64,000 bases of DNA from Mallotus nudiflorus (GCA_947683625.1 CANTUR010000282.1:248001-312000); one strand, 5' to 3'. Counted from the stretch's first letter, positions 50,890-64,000 are shown. The notes: a model not told the origin generated them from the sequence alone. A program made the numbers and translations.

Positions 50890-52010
50890 TGCGACTGCTA
50901 ATAACCAGAGTAAGGACACGATCTGGCATAATGTCTTGTCTACCCACATCTGAAGCATGTCAATGGTGTCAGGTAACATGGTCCCTGATGGACTCTATTG
51001 CAGGTCTGGCATACACTGGCAGCTGATCCAGAAATACAACCACTACTGCTGCTTGAAGCACCTAACCCGAATCTAAACGGTCTACGTTGACCTCCACAAC
51101 CATGTCTACTGCTCTGATGCACTCGCTGCTGCTGCCTCTGACTCTACTGAGTCAGACCTCTCTGCTGACTACTCAAACCAACATAAAAAATCAAATATGG
51201 AGTAGCCTATAATCCACTCAACTGAACACCCAGCTGGTAATAATCAGGCATAGCTCCCTGCCTGACTAGCCTCAGCTCAATCTCCTTGGCCAACTCAATA
51301 ACCGACTCTAGAGTAAGTCCCGCTGTAGGCATACTAGCAAATGCTGAACCCAATTCGGTGATATAGGTAGTAACTATGAAATACTGATCTTGCATCAAAT
51401 CCTCTGCATATCTACCCAACCGAAGGAACTCTCAGATGTACTCCTCTATTGATCAATCACCGCGAGATATACTAGTCAACTGGAGATTATAACTCATGCA
51501 GAGAGGCTCTGGGCAAAATCTCCACATAAATCGCTCTTAAAACTGAGCCCAGGTCATCGTCATCATATAAGGTTGGATCATCTGAATGAACCAGTCCAGG
51601 GCTGGTCCCTCAACAGATAGCTCAACGATCATAATCCCTTGGTACTCGGTGTGAGCAGTCCGAGTCCTAGTCTCGATCGCGTGCAGAAAGTCTAACGAAT
51701 TGAAAGTCCCATCAAAAGCAATCTTACCAACTCTAGCATAGAACAGAGCTACCTCAGGGTCAGACATACCCTGCTGATAGGCAGGCTGAATAGGCTAAAC
51801 AACTAGAAGTACAGGATCCTCATACTCAGGCTCTACAGGCTCCTCATCCTGTAGCTCTCTCTACCTACAATGACCTGTCGCTCCTCGAGGTCTACCTCTG
51901 CCACAACCTCTGCGTCTAACTGGCGGCTCAGGAGGTAAAACCTCATCTTGAAAAGACTCGTCATCCTCGGCCTCAACGACTAGTAGAGTGACACGCGCTC
52001 GCCTCCTCAT
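50890..52010 (-). pseudogene. E4 gag remnant with two zinc knuckles
   Basis: The likely start is the ATG at 52008-52010 (MRRRARVTLLVV). Gag-domain blocks include FDGTFNSLDFLHAIE and ALDWFIQMIQPYM, then GRYAEDLMQDQYFI and AKEIELRLVRQGAMPDYYQL. Then come CQTCNRVHQGPC and CFRCG-TRHYARSC knuckles near 50910-51010. Stops within are TAG, TAA or TGA at places where Gln, Trp or Arg is expected. Confidence 0.85.
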
Positions 52011-52188
52011 TCTAAAAAGACAACAGAATGATTCAGACAAAACAGACAACAGAGGAATAACGTAGAAAACTAAAGCAAAGATTACTTATTAAGACATACT
52101 CGAACCTAATTCACTGCAGTAGTTTAATAGAAAACACAATACTGAAAACTAGGGCCACGACTCACACAACTAAGGCCCTGACACAGAA

Positions 52189-52208
52189 CTCCGCTTTGAT
52201 ACCAACTT
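52189..52208 (-). promoter_or_regulatory. E4 primer-binding site
   Basis: On the minus strand TGGTATCAAAGCGGAG follows the LTR after a short spacer, nearly the initiator-Met tRNA complement TGGTATCAGAGC used by many chromoviruses. Confidence 0.85.
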
Positions 52209-54981
52209 TGTCACGACCCAAAACAGGGGCCATGACCGGTGCTAGGGAACGGGAATTCTTTCAAATCCGGAACCCGTAGCAAGCCTTAAAATAAAATAAA
52301 ACATGCAATAATAATAATAATAACATAAATAAAGTATTATGCAGCGGAAATAAATTCATAAATAATTAAATAATAATCCACCACAGAATTTAAATCAACA
52401 ACTCATTATATATATAAATAAACTTTTAATACAATCTAATTCAAATCCTTAAAATATACAACTCACACAATATAATACATAACCCTTTAACAATTTTACA
52501 ACTACTACAGTGTCTAGATCATAAAATAAAACTCAGATAAGCAGTTTACATAATGAAGTCGAGGCAGAAGAAATTCGGCTTATGGGTCTGCTACTGAGGT
52601 CTGAAGACGATGACTCTCCTGAAAAATAGTCAACGAAGGGGAGTTAGACCTCACTGAGTGAATTGTTATAATATATATACATGCATACTATATGACAATG
52701 CACATAGTCAATAGTATATATAATAAATATATACAAGGCATATACACACAGATGCAGTAAAATCATTTATTTATATATTTTACTAAAAATCACTGTTTAT
52801 GAAGGATCAAATAGAACACTAGCAAATCGCAACCTCAAACAGTGTTAGACAACACTCTAGCCATACAGGCTCACTTATTCCAATATATTCACTTGTTCCA
52901 TGTTGGACAGTAGACTAGCCCCAAGACATTAAGTCAACCGAGCTCCAGCAGTTCTGACTGTCAGTGTGATTGGCCCCAAAACACTTGGTCAATCGAGCTC
53001 CAACAATTATACTCTCAAATCATATCTCACATCAGATAATCAAATCTAATCAATATCCACCAATAGGTTAGCAATGAAGCCTAAATGCTATCAGCATACC
53101 GATACGTACTCGGTCCTAGTGCTACCCACTAGGTAGCACGTTCTATTGATATCCTTCATTAATATATAAAACATACATTCATAAAAATAAATGATGCATG
53201 AATTTGAAATAATTAGCAACATAAACCATATATATACTAGAAATATACCAAAAGTAAACCAGGTATATTTCGAGTATATATACTTCAAATAAATCCAATT
53301 AAATTACAAAATAAACTAGAAATATATTCAAAAACATTTTAAGCATAATTCATTAATAAAACATGCATATAGTTTAAAATATACCGAAAATAAACCAAAA
53401 ACAAACTTAAATACTAATTAAATCATTTATGCATATTTATCAAAATAAACCATACATTTTTAAAACATGCACCCTAAAATACATATATATATAAAATAAC
53501 AATTCACTATTTATTGCGCTCCTCGAGACGGATATGATGGCCTGGTCTACTAGGCCTCGGTCCTTGACGCAACTAAACATACAAATGACCACAAAATATC
53601 ATAATAAATCTAACAGAAGTTCTAAAGACTCGATCTAGAATACTAGACACAGAATTAAAATAGAATTTGATCGAATATCACGTTTACGAGAATTCTACCA
53701 AAAATCTGGCAGAACCTCCCCCGTAAATGGACATCTCTCTACTCAAAGAGTAGAGTCGGTCCTGCAAAGAAATACACTTTAAGAATAAACACAGAATTCA
53801 CAACCAAAACCCCTCGGTCAGACTCCAAACTACAATTCACCGACCGAGGTCCACAATTCACAAAATATTACAGAAATACCAAAAATGCCCTTATATAATA
53901 AAAATACATTTTATCAATCCAAATTACGTAATTAACCCTAAAACACGTTAAAAACTGATAAAAACTCATTTATTAGAAAAATTGTATATTATATATATAA
54001 TTTGGAAATAATTTACGAAAAATAGTTTTAATTAGTTAAAAATACTAAATAATTTATAGAAATCATTTTTATAACCTAAATAACTATTAAAACTAATTTA
54101 ATTACATTTTTAACCAATTTAGTGTAAAATTACCAAAATAACCCCTACATATATAAATTCACTAAAATTATCAAAAATTCACCAACAATAGTATAATTAC
54201 TCAAAATTAATTTTCTCAACATATATTTCAATAATATCAATAAATATACTCAATTAACCAATTTATTTCAATTAAACATATAATTAACCCTATTTTTCAA
54301 AATTACATAAATTTAATAAATTCCAAATAAATATATAAAAATTCACAAAAATTAAAAATAAATTCCATAATTCATTTCAACACCTATAATCACCATAAAA
54401 TACAATTTCATAATTTAATTAATTAATTTTCGAGAATTAGAAAATAATAATAAAATAATCAAAAATACCCAAAAATCAAAATAAATTCCAAAAATTATAC
54501 AAAAATTAAATAATGTAGATTAAGCTTCCAAGATCAAAGTTTGTGAAGGAATTTTTCATGAATCAATAAAATTGGAGCTAAAAAAAATTTGAAACCCTAA
54601 ATGGCTTAAATGAAGAAATTGAAACCTAGGAAAATCTAGACCATTTAAGTGAAACAAAGCTTGTAATCACACTCACCGAAGCTCAAGAGAAGATAGAGAC
54701 CGGTGGCATCGAATTTGGTGGCCGGAAACGGCTTGATCGGAGTTGACTTCAAGTTTCGGCCTCTTTTGAAAAATCTGGCCAAAACACACCGGAAATGGGT
54801 GCTTCAGGCAATCTGGAATGGCTGGCAAGGGAGGACAAAGGAGCAGAGACATAGTGATGGCAAGAAACAGAGGTCACAGTGGCCGGAAATGGTGGAAAAC
54901 TGATCAGAGAGGAAAAATGAAGGAGACAATGGCATTTTGGTAAATAATGCAAACTTTAAAATTTTGATAAATAAATATGTA

Positions 54982-55015
<34 letters not shown>

Positions 55016-55462
55016 CCACACTTATATTATAATAATATAATTCCCACACACAAATAATTCTCACCACACAAATATTTTAATATATTATAATAATTTATCA
55101 CTTAAAATTAATTAATTAATATTAAAACTAAATAATAAAATTAAGGAAATTAATTAAGCTCTAATTAATTTAAATAAATACACATATATACATTTTTATT
55201 TAGCACTTTAAAAATTATATATGAGTTCATGAAAATTCGTAAAACTAGTCAAAATAATTAGTATTAATTATTTATGTGTCAATTTCCTCGAAAATGAAAT
55301 TCCGAGAAAAATTTTATGTAAATTACTTAAAATAATATTAAATAATTAAAATTAACTTAAACAAATAACAACTCATAAAAATGTCATAAATAATATACAA
55401 AAATTATTAACACTGCATATTCCGATGCAGTATAAAAATATTTAAAAACTCGGGATATTTCA
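52209..55462 (-). repeat. E4 right (5') LTR, subfamily B
   Basis: Begins TGTCACGACCCAAAACAGGG, ends CGGGATATTTCA. It aligns full length, and with nearly the same length (3254 bp), to the inverted solo LTR at 59267-62521, but not at its end to the left LTR 44808-47398. Pol sequence of E3 starts at its right edge with no visible target duplication. Confidence 0.82.
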
Positions 55463-56766
55463 TGCTCTCTCCCCAATCTCATCCCAACTCAAAGGGCATC
55501 TACACTTCCTTCCATACAAAGACTCATATGGTACCATTCCAATATTGCTACGGTAGCTGTTATTATAAGCGAATTCTACAAGCGACAAATGATCATCCCA
55601 GCTACCACCTAGATCCAAAACACACGTCCTCAACATATTTTCCAGCGTCTAGATCGTCTTCTCAGACTGACCATCTGTCTGAGGATGAAAAGTAGTACTA
55701 AAATCCAACCTAGTGCCCATCGCTTCCTATAATTTCTGCCAAAAATGAGAAGTAAATACTGAACCTCTGTCTGACATAATGGACATAGGTACTCTATAAA
55801 GGCACACAATATGCTTCACATACAGCTTTGCCAATCCAGCTATAAAATAAATAGTTTTTACAGGCAAGAAATGTGTAACTTGGTCAACCTATCCACAATC
55901 ACCCAGATGGAATCGTAACTATCCTTGGAACGAGGTAAACCAACCAAAAAATCCATAGCAATCCTTTCCCACTTCCACTCAGGAATAGGAAGAGGCTGAA
56001 ACTTCCCAGAAGGCTTTTGATGTTCAGCTTTCACCTACTGACATGTCAAGCACTTAGCAACATCAACAACGACATCCTTCTTCAGTCCATCCCACTAGTA
56101 CAAGTCTTTGATACTATGGTTCATCTTAGTGACGCCTAGATGTACATTGTAAGATGTAGAATGTGCTTCTTCAAGGATCTCTTCTCTCAAATCATCCACA
56201 TCAGGAACACACAATCTACCACTGATCCACAAAACACCTTTATCATCAAGTGTGAAATTAGTGAACTTCCTTGCTCGAACATTCTTTGCTAGCTCTTCTA
56301 GAGTAGGATATCGGCTCTGAGCTACTTTAATCCTATCTCTTAACACAGATAAAACTCTGAACTGAGCTAACAGTCCACTAGATCTACTTATCTTCATTAC
56401 CAGACCTTGATCCACTAACAGATGCAACTCTTGGATCAACAGTCTCCTCTCCACACTGATGTGAGCAAGACTACATGAGGACTTCCTACTCAAGGTATCT
56501 GCTACCACATTAGCCTTGCTTGGATGATAAAGAATCCCACAGTCATAGTTTTTTAATAATTCTAACCATCTCCTCTGCCTTATATTCAGATCTCTCTGCT
56601 GGAAATTGTACTTAAGGTTCTTATAATTAGCAAAAATCTCACAAGTCACCCCGTACAAATAATGTCTCCAGATCTTGAGAGCAAAGATCACTGCAGCCAC
56701 TTTTAGGTCATGGGTAGGATAGTTTTGTTCATGCTTCTTCAACTGCCTTGAAGCATAAGCTATCAC
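55463..56766 (-). pseudogene. E3 RNase H and integrase remnants
   Basis: The 56095-56766 reading runs from RNase H (MIAYASRQLKKHEQ, YLYGVTCEIFANYKNLK, ANVVADTLSRK) into the integrase finger (ISGRLCVPDVDDLREEILEE, HLGVTKMNHSIKDLY). Below 56095 the integrase core continues in broken frames to 55463, where it stops abruptly at E4's LTR; the C-terminal block is absent. Confidence 0.85.
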
Positions 56767-58105
56767 CCTACCATTCTACATTAACACACAACCTAGGCCA
56801 ACTCTAGAGGCATCACAATACAGTATGAACTTATCCACTCAATTAGGCAAAGCTAAAACTAGAGTTGTGGTCAACTTCTCCTTCACCAATTGAAAGTTAT
56901 TCTCACAAGCATCTGACCACTCAAACTTCATATTCTTCTGAGTCAAGCGAGTCATATGAGCTGCAATTCTAGAAAAATCCTATACAAACCTCCTATAATA
57001 CCCAGCTAAACCTAGAAAACTTTGAATCTCCGTAACTAAAGTCAGTCTAGGCCACTTAGACAATGCCTTAATCTTCTATGGATCAACTTGGATACCATCT
57101 TTTAACATCACGTGTCCAAAAAATACAACACTTTTCAACTAAAAATCACACTTTGAGAATTTAGCATAAAGCTGATGTTCTCTCAGTGTTTATAGTACAG
57201 TCCTCAAATGATAAATGTGCTCTTCCATACTCTTCGAATACACCAGTATATCATCAATAAAGACTACTACAAAATGATCCATATATGGTCTAAATACCCT
57301 GTTCATCAGATCCATAAAAGCAACTGGTGCGTTAGTCAATCCAAATGACATCACAAGCAACTCATAGTGGCCATATCGAGTGTGGAATGCCGTTTTAGGA
57401 ACATTGGCTTCACTGATTTACAACTGATGATAACCCGACCTTAAGTCAATCTTAGAAAAGAACTGTGCACCCTTATGTTGATCAAACAAATCATCTATTC
57501 TCGGAAGAGGAAACTTGTTCTTCATTATCACCTTATTCAGCTCTCTATAGTTTATGCACAGTCTTAGGGTACCATCCTTCTTCTTTATAAATAGGACTGG
57601 TACACCTCAAGGAGAAACACTGGGTTTAATGAAACCCTTGTCTAACAGATCTTGCAATTGCTCATTCCATTCCTTCAACTCTACAAGAGCCATTCTATAA
57701 GGCTGCATCAAAATAGGAGCTATATCAAAAACCATATCGATATAGAATTCAATCTCTAGAAGGTGGTAAACCTGGTAACTCATCAGGAAAAAATTAGGAA
57801 ACTCATAGTCAATTGGAACATCTGTGAGAGACAACTTCTCCATTGAAGTATCCCTGACTAGAGCCAAGTATTCCTGACAACCTTTCCTCAGCATCTTCTT
57901 AATAATGATAATGGAGATAAGATTCTGAGGTACAGAACTCTTGTCACCCATAAAGTTAAACTCTTCTTCATCAGGAATTCTGAAATTCACCTCTTTACTC
58001 CAACAATCAACCACCGCATAGTACTGAAATAAACAATCCATTCTCCACATCACACCAAAATCCATTACACCCAAAAGATTGAATTAATAAATAACTCTCT
58101 GAATC
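56767..58105 (-). pseudogene. E3 reverse transcriptase and protease end remnants
   Basis: From 58074 downward: MDCLFQYYAVVDCWSKEV and FRIPDEEEFNFMGDKS (post-protease block), PYRMALVELKEWNEQLQDLL (RT start), then RT blocks in several frames down to the thumb/connection at about 56960. That segment reads HVMLKDGIQVDPKKIK and FLGLAGYYRRFV, a part deleted from E4. The protease active site is missing. Confidence 0.8.
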
Positions 58106-58845
58106 TTAGTTCTCGGTTCGGATGCCAAAATATAATAAACTTAATCCTGTAACATACAGTCCTACCAATCTCCTCTTATATTGTATCACGTCTGCAGCAT
58201 GATGTGACAGACTGAAGAGTTTACAGGTATTCTTCTCAACTAACTGCTATTCTCTTACTATGTTCAATAGCTACCACAGGTTATTATCCCTCCTTGAAGG
58301 TGGATGGAAGTATCTTAGAAATCACTTTTTAGAATCTAATCATATGCTGCAGTCAGAACTGACAGCTTTGCCATTAAGAGTACAAGAGTGTTTCATCTTC
58401 ATTAGACATCTTCCAATTCCTTCATCAAGGTATATTTAAAACAACTGCCATACTTGGTTAAGTGCTATCAAGTCCTCATTAACCTTGGCTATTCCAGCCA
58501 TAAATGTTGTAAGTTCGAGTTCAAAGGGCTTCTTATACATCTTACAGTAACTACTTCAGCCTTTGAGTTACAGTTGCCTCTGACCTACCCCTATACTAGA
58601 TAGGTGTAGTAGGGTTGAAACTATAACCACAACTTCAACTTGAAAAGACTATTTATCAATATATGTAGTCTCTATAGTAAAAGCAGTTCACGTTCACCTT
58701 GCTAAAAAGACATGGAAATTAACAAGATTCAAAATGTAAAATGTACACAGAATTGACATATCTTGAGTTCTCTGCTGAAATAAAGATTACATCTACTGTA
58801 CTATAAAAAGTATCGATATTGCACCCTACGAAACTTCTGTTGCAT
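58106..58845. other. Unassigned 0.7 kb replacing most of E3 gag and protease
   Basis: Pol similarity stops at about 58105 and gag-start similarity resumes at about 58850. The DNA between matches neither E4 gag nor anything else in the window that I can see. No open frame over 60 codons. It may be filler from a repair event or a captured fragment. Confidence 0.5.
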
Positions 58846-59251
58846 GAGCAGCATCATCACATCGCTGAGCTACAGGCTCTTCATTCTATTGTTCCCACTA
58901 TTTATGGTGATTTTCTGGCCTTCTATGTCCATCTCTACCCCTATGCCTAATAAGCTGTACAGGGGAACCTCATACTTAAAAGACTTTCTATCATCGATCT
59001 CATCAACCGATGGAGCGACTCACGCTCATGACATTCAAAAAAGAACAAAAACAAAACAAGCAATTCAAACAATCACAAACAACCAAACATCCTAATGGTT
59101 ACTTGGAATTCCTTATGCAAGGAAGACTTTTCAAAGACATGATCGAACCTAATTTACTGTAATAGTTTTAAAGAAAACACAACTCAGAAAAATTAGGGCC
59201 ACAACTCAAACAACTTAGGCCCATATACAAGCTCCGCTCTGATACCAACTT
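58846..59251 (-). pseudogene. E3 gag start, leader and primer-binding site
   Basis: 58850-59040 aligns with the E4 gag start (about 51825-52010). 59130-59235 aligns with the E4 leader (52095-52190). On the minus strand TGGTATCAGAGCGGAGC (about 59233-59249) is a textbook Met-tRNA primer-binding site, better preserved than in E4. Confidence 0.7.
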
Positions 59252-59266
59252 TGTCACAACCCAAAA
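59252..59266 (-). repeat. E3 5' LTR, first 15 bases
   Basis: TGTCACAACCCAAAA. The last five bases (CAAAA) are the target duplication of the inverted solo LTR. The LTR continues at 62527. Confidence 0.8.
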
Positions 59267-59748
59267 TGTAATATCTCGTGTTTTTAAATAGTTTTATACT
59301 GCATCGGGATATGCAGTGTTAATAATTTTTGTATATATATTTATGATATTTTATGAGTTTGTTATTTAATTAAAATTGATTTTTAATTATTTTATGTTAT
59401 TTTAAGTATTTTACGTAAAATTTTCCCGGGAATTATATTTTTAGGAAAAATGACACGTAAATAATTTAATATTGATTATTTTAGATAAGTTTACGAATTT
59501 GCATGAATCCATACATGATTTTAATTTTCATATTAAAATACATGTATATATATATACATTCTTATATTTAATTATTTTAGGGTTTAATAATTATTTTAAT
59601 TTTGAATGTCTATATTATATAGTTGTATTAAGTTAATGTGTGTTATATATATATGTATATGTATATAATATTAAGTTGATTTTTATTTATGTGGTGTGTG
59701 ATTTTTCTAAATATTATATTAATATATTTTAATTATAAATTATTAAAG

Positions 59749-59785
<37 letters not shown>

Positions 59786-62521
59786 TTGTAAAATTTACAA
59801 TTCATACCCTCCCCCTCCTTCTTCTTCCTCCCGACGCCACCTCTCCCCCATCCCGCTGCAACTCTGGCTGACTACCATCGGTGTGCCTCCCGGACGTCCA
59901 CCCCCTTCCTCCAGCCGTTTCGCCGCCTGCAGATGTCTCCTTCGGCACCAGTGAAGTGAATTTTTACTGTTTTGGCCGAAAGTCTCCTCTTCCTCCACAC
60001 CTCACGATTCCGGCCACCAAAACCGATCATTCCGGTGCCTTTTAACTCCTCTGAGGCCATAGAAGATGATTCTAAGCTTCCTTTAAGCTTAAAACTCAAT
60101 TTTTTAATTTCAGCCATATTGAATTTTTGAATTTTTTTTGAGATTTTCTTTGTGATTAATGAAAGATTCCTTAACAAAATTTTATCCCCTTAGCTTAATC
60201 TTCATGTGTGAATTTTTGTAGAATTTTTGGAATTTATTTTGATTTTTGGGTATTTTTGATTATTTTATTAATATTTTCTAATTTTCAAAAATTAATTAAT
60301 TTAATTATGAAATTGTGTTTTATGGTAAATATAGGTGTTGAAATGAATTATAGGAATTTATCTGGAATTTTTAGGTATTTATTTTGAATTTATTTATTTT
60401 ATGTAATTTTGAGAAAATAGGGTTAATTATGTGTTTAATTGAAATTTATTGGTTAATTGAGTATATTTATTGATATTATTGAAATATATGTTGAGAAAAT
60501 TAATTTTGTGCAATTATATTATTTTTGGTGAATTTCTTTGGATTAATTTTAGTATATTTATATATATAGGGGTATTTTGGTAATTTTACCCTAAATTGGC
60601 TAAAAATGTAATTAAATCGGTTTTAATAGTTATTTAGGGCATAAAAATGATTTCTATAAATTATTTAGTATTTTTAACTAATTAAAACTATTTTTCGTAA
60701 ATTATTTTCAATTATATATATAATATACGATTTTTCTAATAAAATGAGTTTTTATAGGTTTTTACTATGTTTTATGGTTAATTACGTAATTTGTACTGAT
60801 AAAATGTATTTTTATTATATAAGGGCATTTTTGGTATTTTATAAATATTCTGTGAATTGTGGACCTCGATCGATGAGTTATAGTTTGGGGCCTGACCGAG
60901 GGATTGTGGTTGTAATTTTGTATCTATTTTTCAAAGTGTGTTTCTTTGCAGGATCGGCTCTACTCTTTGAGTAGAGAGATGTCCGTTTTACAGGGGAGGT
61001 TCTGCCGGATTTTCAGTAGAATTCTTGTAAAACGTGATGTCCGGTCAAATTCTGATTTAATTCTGTGTCTAGTAATCTAAATCAAGTCTTTAGAACTTCT
61101 GTGAGATTTATTTTGATTCCTGTCGTTATCTATTTGTTTAGTTGCGTCAAGATGAGGCCTAGTGGACCAAGCCCATCGGATCCATCTCGAGGAGCGCAAT
61201 AATTTGTGAGTTACTATTATATATATATATATGTTATAGGGTGCATGATTTAGAAATCTATGTTTTATTTGTCTAAAAATGCATAATGATTTAATTAGTA
61301 CTTAAGTTTATTTTTTGTTTACTTTTGGTTTATTTTTTGTTTATTTTTAACTATATGCATGTTTTATTAATGAATTATGTTTAAAATGTTTTTGAATATA
61401 TTTCTAGCTTATTTTGTAATTTAATTGGATTTATTTGAAGTATATATACTCGAAATATACCTGGTTTACTTTTGATATATTTCTAGTATATATATGGTTT
61501 ATGTTGCTATTTTAATTAAATTCATGCATCATTTATTTGTGAGTGTATGTTTTATATTTCAATGAAGGATATGAATAGATCGTGCTACCTAGTGGGCAGC
61601 ACTAGGACCGAGTACGTATCGGTACGCTGATAGCATTTAGGCTATATTACTAACCATTTATGGATATTGATTGGATTTGATTAATTGATGTGTGAGCTAT
61701 GATTTAGGAGTGTGATTGTTGTAGCTCGGTTGACCAAGTGTCTCGGGGCTAATCACACTAACAGTCAAACTGCTGGAGCTCGGTTGACTTAGTGTCTCGG
61801 GGCTAGTCTACTATCTAAATGGAACAAGTGAATATAATTAGAATAAGTGAGCCTGTATGACTAGAGTGTTGTTTAACACTGTTTTCAGGTTGCGATTTTC
61901 TAGGGTTCTATTTGATCCTTCATAACCAATGGTTTTCAGGAAAAATATATAAAAATGATTTTATTGCATCTGCATAAATTTGTTTGTATATATACTTATT
62001 ATATATATACTATTGACTGTATGCATTGTCATTTAGTATGCATGTATATATATTATAGTAATTCACTCAGTGAGGTCTGACTCCCCTCCGTTGATTTTTT
62101 TCAGGAGAGTCATGTTCATTAGACCTCAGTAGCAGACCTGTACGCTGAATTTCTTCCGCCCCGGCTTTATTGTGTAAATTGCTCACTTAAGTTTTATTTT
62201 ATTAATCTAGACACTGCAGTAGTTATGGTCAATTGTGAGATTGTTGTATTATATTTGTATGAGATATGTACTTTAAATATTTGAACTGGATTTGTATTAA
62301 AACTTTATTTATATATGAGATGAGGATTTGATTTAATCTCATTTGGTAGAAATATTATTTTGATATTTATGATTTCATTCCACTGCATAATATTTTACTT
62401 AAATGTGTTGTTATTATTTCTATTGCATGTTTTATTTTATTTTAGGCTTGCTATGGGTTCCGGATTCGAAAGAATTCTCGTTCCCTAGCGCCGGTCATGG
62501 CCCCTATTTTGGATCGTGACA
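59267..62521 (+). mobile_element. Inverted solo Tekay LTR (subfamily B) with CAAAA duplication
   Basis: The sequence is the reverse complement of a complete LTR: it starts TGTAATATCTCG and ends GGATCGTGACA, 3255 bp. It is flanked by CAAAA at 59262-59266 and 62522-62526. Removing it and one CAAAA restores the E3 LTR start TGTCACAACCCAAAACTAGG. It arose by insertion of a full element in the opposite orientation and LTR-LTR recombination. Confidence 0.9.
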
Positions 62522-62526
62522 CAAAA

Positions 62527-64000
62527 CTAGGAGTCATGACCAACGCTAGGGAACAAGAATTATTTCGAATCCGGAACCTGTAGTAAGCTTTAAAAAAAAT
62601 AAAAAAAATGCAATAATAATAATAAAATAAATATGCATCATAAATTAAAATAAAAAATCAATGTAATAAAAATAATCTCTTCCATATCATAAATAAATAT
62701 CTTAATACAATATTCAGAGAGAACCTTTGAATTAAATTTACATACAGTAAATATAAAATAAAACTCATTATTGATATAAAATATGACTACTGCAGTTTTC
62801 TAGAGTACAATATAAAATCAACTAGATAATTTACATAAAAGAGTCGAGGTGAAAGAAGTCCGGCGAATGGGTCTACTACTGAGATCTGAAGAAGAAGACT
62901 CTCCTGTAAAAATATCAACTGAGGGGAGTCAGACCTCACTGAGTGAATTATTATAATATATATACATGCATTTACTATATGTCAAATGCAATTAGTCATC
63001 AGTATATATAATAAATATATATACAAGCATATACACACAGATGCTGAAAATCACTATATATATAATAATACTGAAAAACCATAGTTTTATGAAGGATCAA
63101 ATAGAACCTTATTAAATCACAACCTCAATTAACCATAATATCACTCTAGCCATATAGGCTCACTTAGTTCCAAATAAATTCACTTAATCCACATGGACAA
63201 TAAATTGGCCCTGAGACACTAAATCAACTGAGTTCCAGCAATCTGACTGTCAGTGTGATTGGCCTTAAGACACTTGATCAATCGATCTGCAGCAATCACA
63301 CCATCAATCACATCACATCTCAATCATATAAATTTTTTCACAAATAAGTTAGTAATTCAATCCTACAATCTATCACACCGGTACGTACTCGGTCCTAGTG
63401 TTGCCTACTAGGTAGCACGTTCTATCGATATCCTTCATTTAAAAATAATCATACATTCAGAAAATAAATAATGCATACTATCATTCAAAATGATAAAATA
63501 AACCATATATATACCAGAAATATACCTAAAATAAATTAAGTATATTTCGAGTATATATATGTCAGATAAATTCAAATTAAATGTGAAATATTCCAAAAAT
63601 AAACCAATAGTATACTAGAAACATACTAAATAAAAATCAATAAAAATAACATGCATTTATTTAGAAATATACCTAAAATATATTAAAAATGTACCTAAAG
63701 GATATTAATAATTTAATAAAACAATTATGAATAAATAAACATTTAAAATATGTATTTTCTAAAACATGCAACCTAAGTGCAATGTATATATAAAATAACA
63801 ACTCACAGGTTTGTGCTCCACGAGACTGGTCTGACGGATTAGGTCCACTATGCCTCGGTCTCAGCGCAACTAAACAAATAAAATAATTACAGAATCAAAA
63901 TAAATCTAACTTAACTTCTAAAGACTCGATCTAGGATAACAGAACGCAGAAATCAGAATTGACCCGGTGTCACATTTTACGAGAATTCTATCAAAAATTT
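62527..64000 (-). repeat. E3 5' LTR, continuation (runs off the window)
   Basis: From CTAGGAGTCATGACC onward it matches 41934 onward of the left LTR nearly base for base, including its small indels. Contains the hairpin at 63253-63301. Confidence 0.88.

Larger units (their letters stand above)
47399..52208 (-). mobile_element. E4: Tekay/Del-type chromovirus internal region (gag-pol)
   Basis: Polypurine tract at the left edge, Met-tRNA-type primer-binding site at the right edge, and between them in order (minus strand) gag, protease, RT, RNase H, integrase and C-terminal block. The LTRs on its two sides (44808-47398 and 52209-55462) belong to different subfamilies. Confidence 0.88.

Overview
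The window is plant nuclear DNA, most likely from a eudicot. It is AT-rich, carries one intron-containing housekeeping gene, and is otherwise filled with decayed plant-type retrotransposons. The species cannot be read from the sequence; the methionine-pathway gene and the element families are general to dicots.

Layout. (1) 374-5462, + strand: a decayed LINE (RNA-binding ORF1, then endonuclease, reverse transcriptase and RNase H). (2) 5463-8640: AT-rich intergenic DNA with a tRNA-like (SINE-like) patch and a 0.5 kb foldback element. (3) 8762-12465, + strand: a complete ten-exon gene for plastid cystathionine gamma-synthase (545 aa). It retains the MTO1 nascent-peptide arrest sequence that controls its mRNA in response to S-adenosylmethionine. 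This is the only intact host gene seen. (4) 13608 to beyond 64000, - strand: one very large Ty3/gypsy element of the Tat/Ogre type (called E1) that has been a landing pad for other elements. Its 3' LTR is at 13608-15534, its gag-pol runs on the minus strand from about 27626 down to 21418, and its 5' LTR begins at 28506. Between pol and the 3' LTR it carries two antisense, intron-containing genes: one with a plant mobile domain (PMD), the other resembling the DUF7745 family.

E1's 5' LTR is split twice. E2 (28764-40939), a related Tat element that kept gag but lost pol, sits in it with a GTATG target duplication. E2 holds an array of about 120-bp tandem repeats and a 5'-truncated Tekay-type LTR. 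Downstream, a Tekay/Del-type chromovirus (E3) starts at 41919, and its other LTR runs off the right edge. E3 contains a second Tekay copy (E4, internal region 47399-52208), whose two flanking LTRs belong to different subfamilies. E3's right LTR is interrupted by an inverted solo LTR (59267-62521) with a perfect CAAAA target duplication.

Order of events inferred from nesting: E1 first, then E2 and E3 into its 5' LTR. The Tekay LTR in E2 came after E2; E4 and the inverted solo LTR came after E3. None of the element genes is intact. Most nonsense codons lie where Gln or Trp is expected, the pattern left by C-to-T decay of methylated DNA. The most unusual content is the pair of antisense genes in E1 with the GAGGCGA-type palindromic modules around them, and the 120-bp array in E2.
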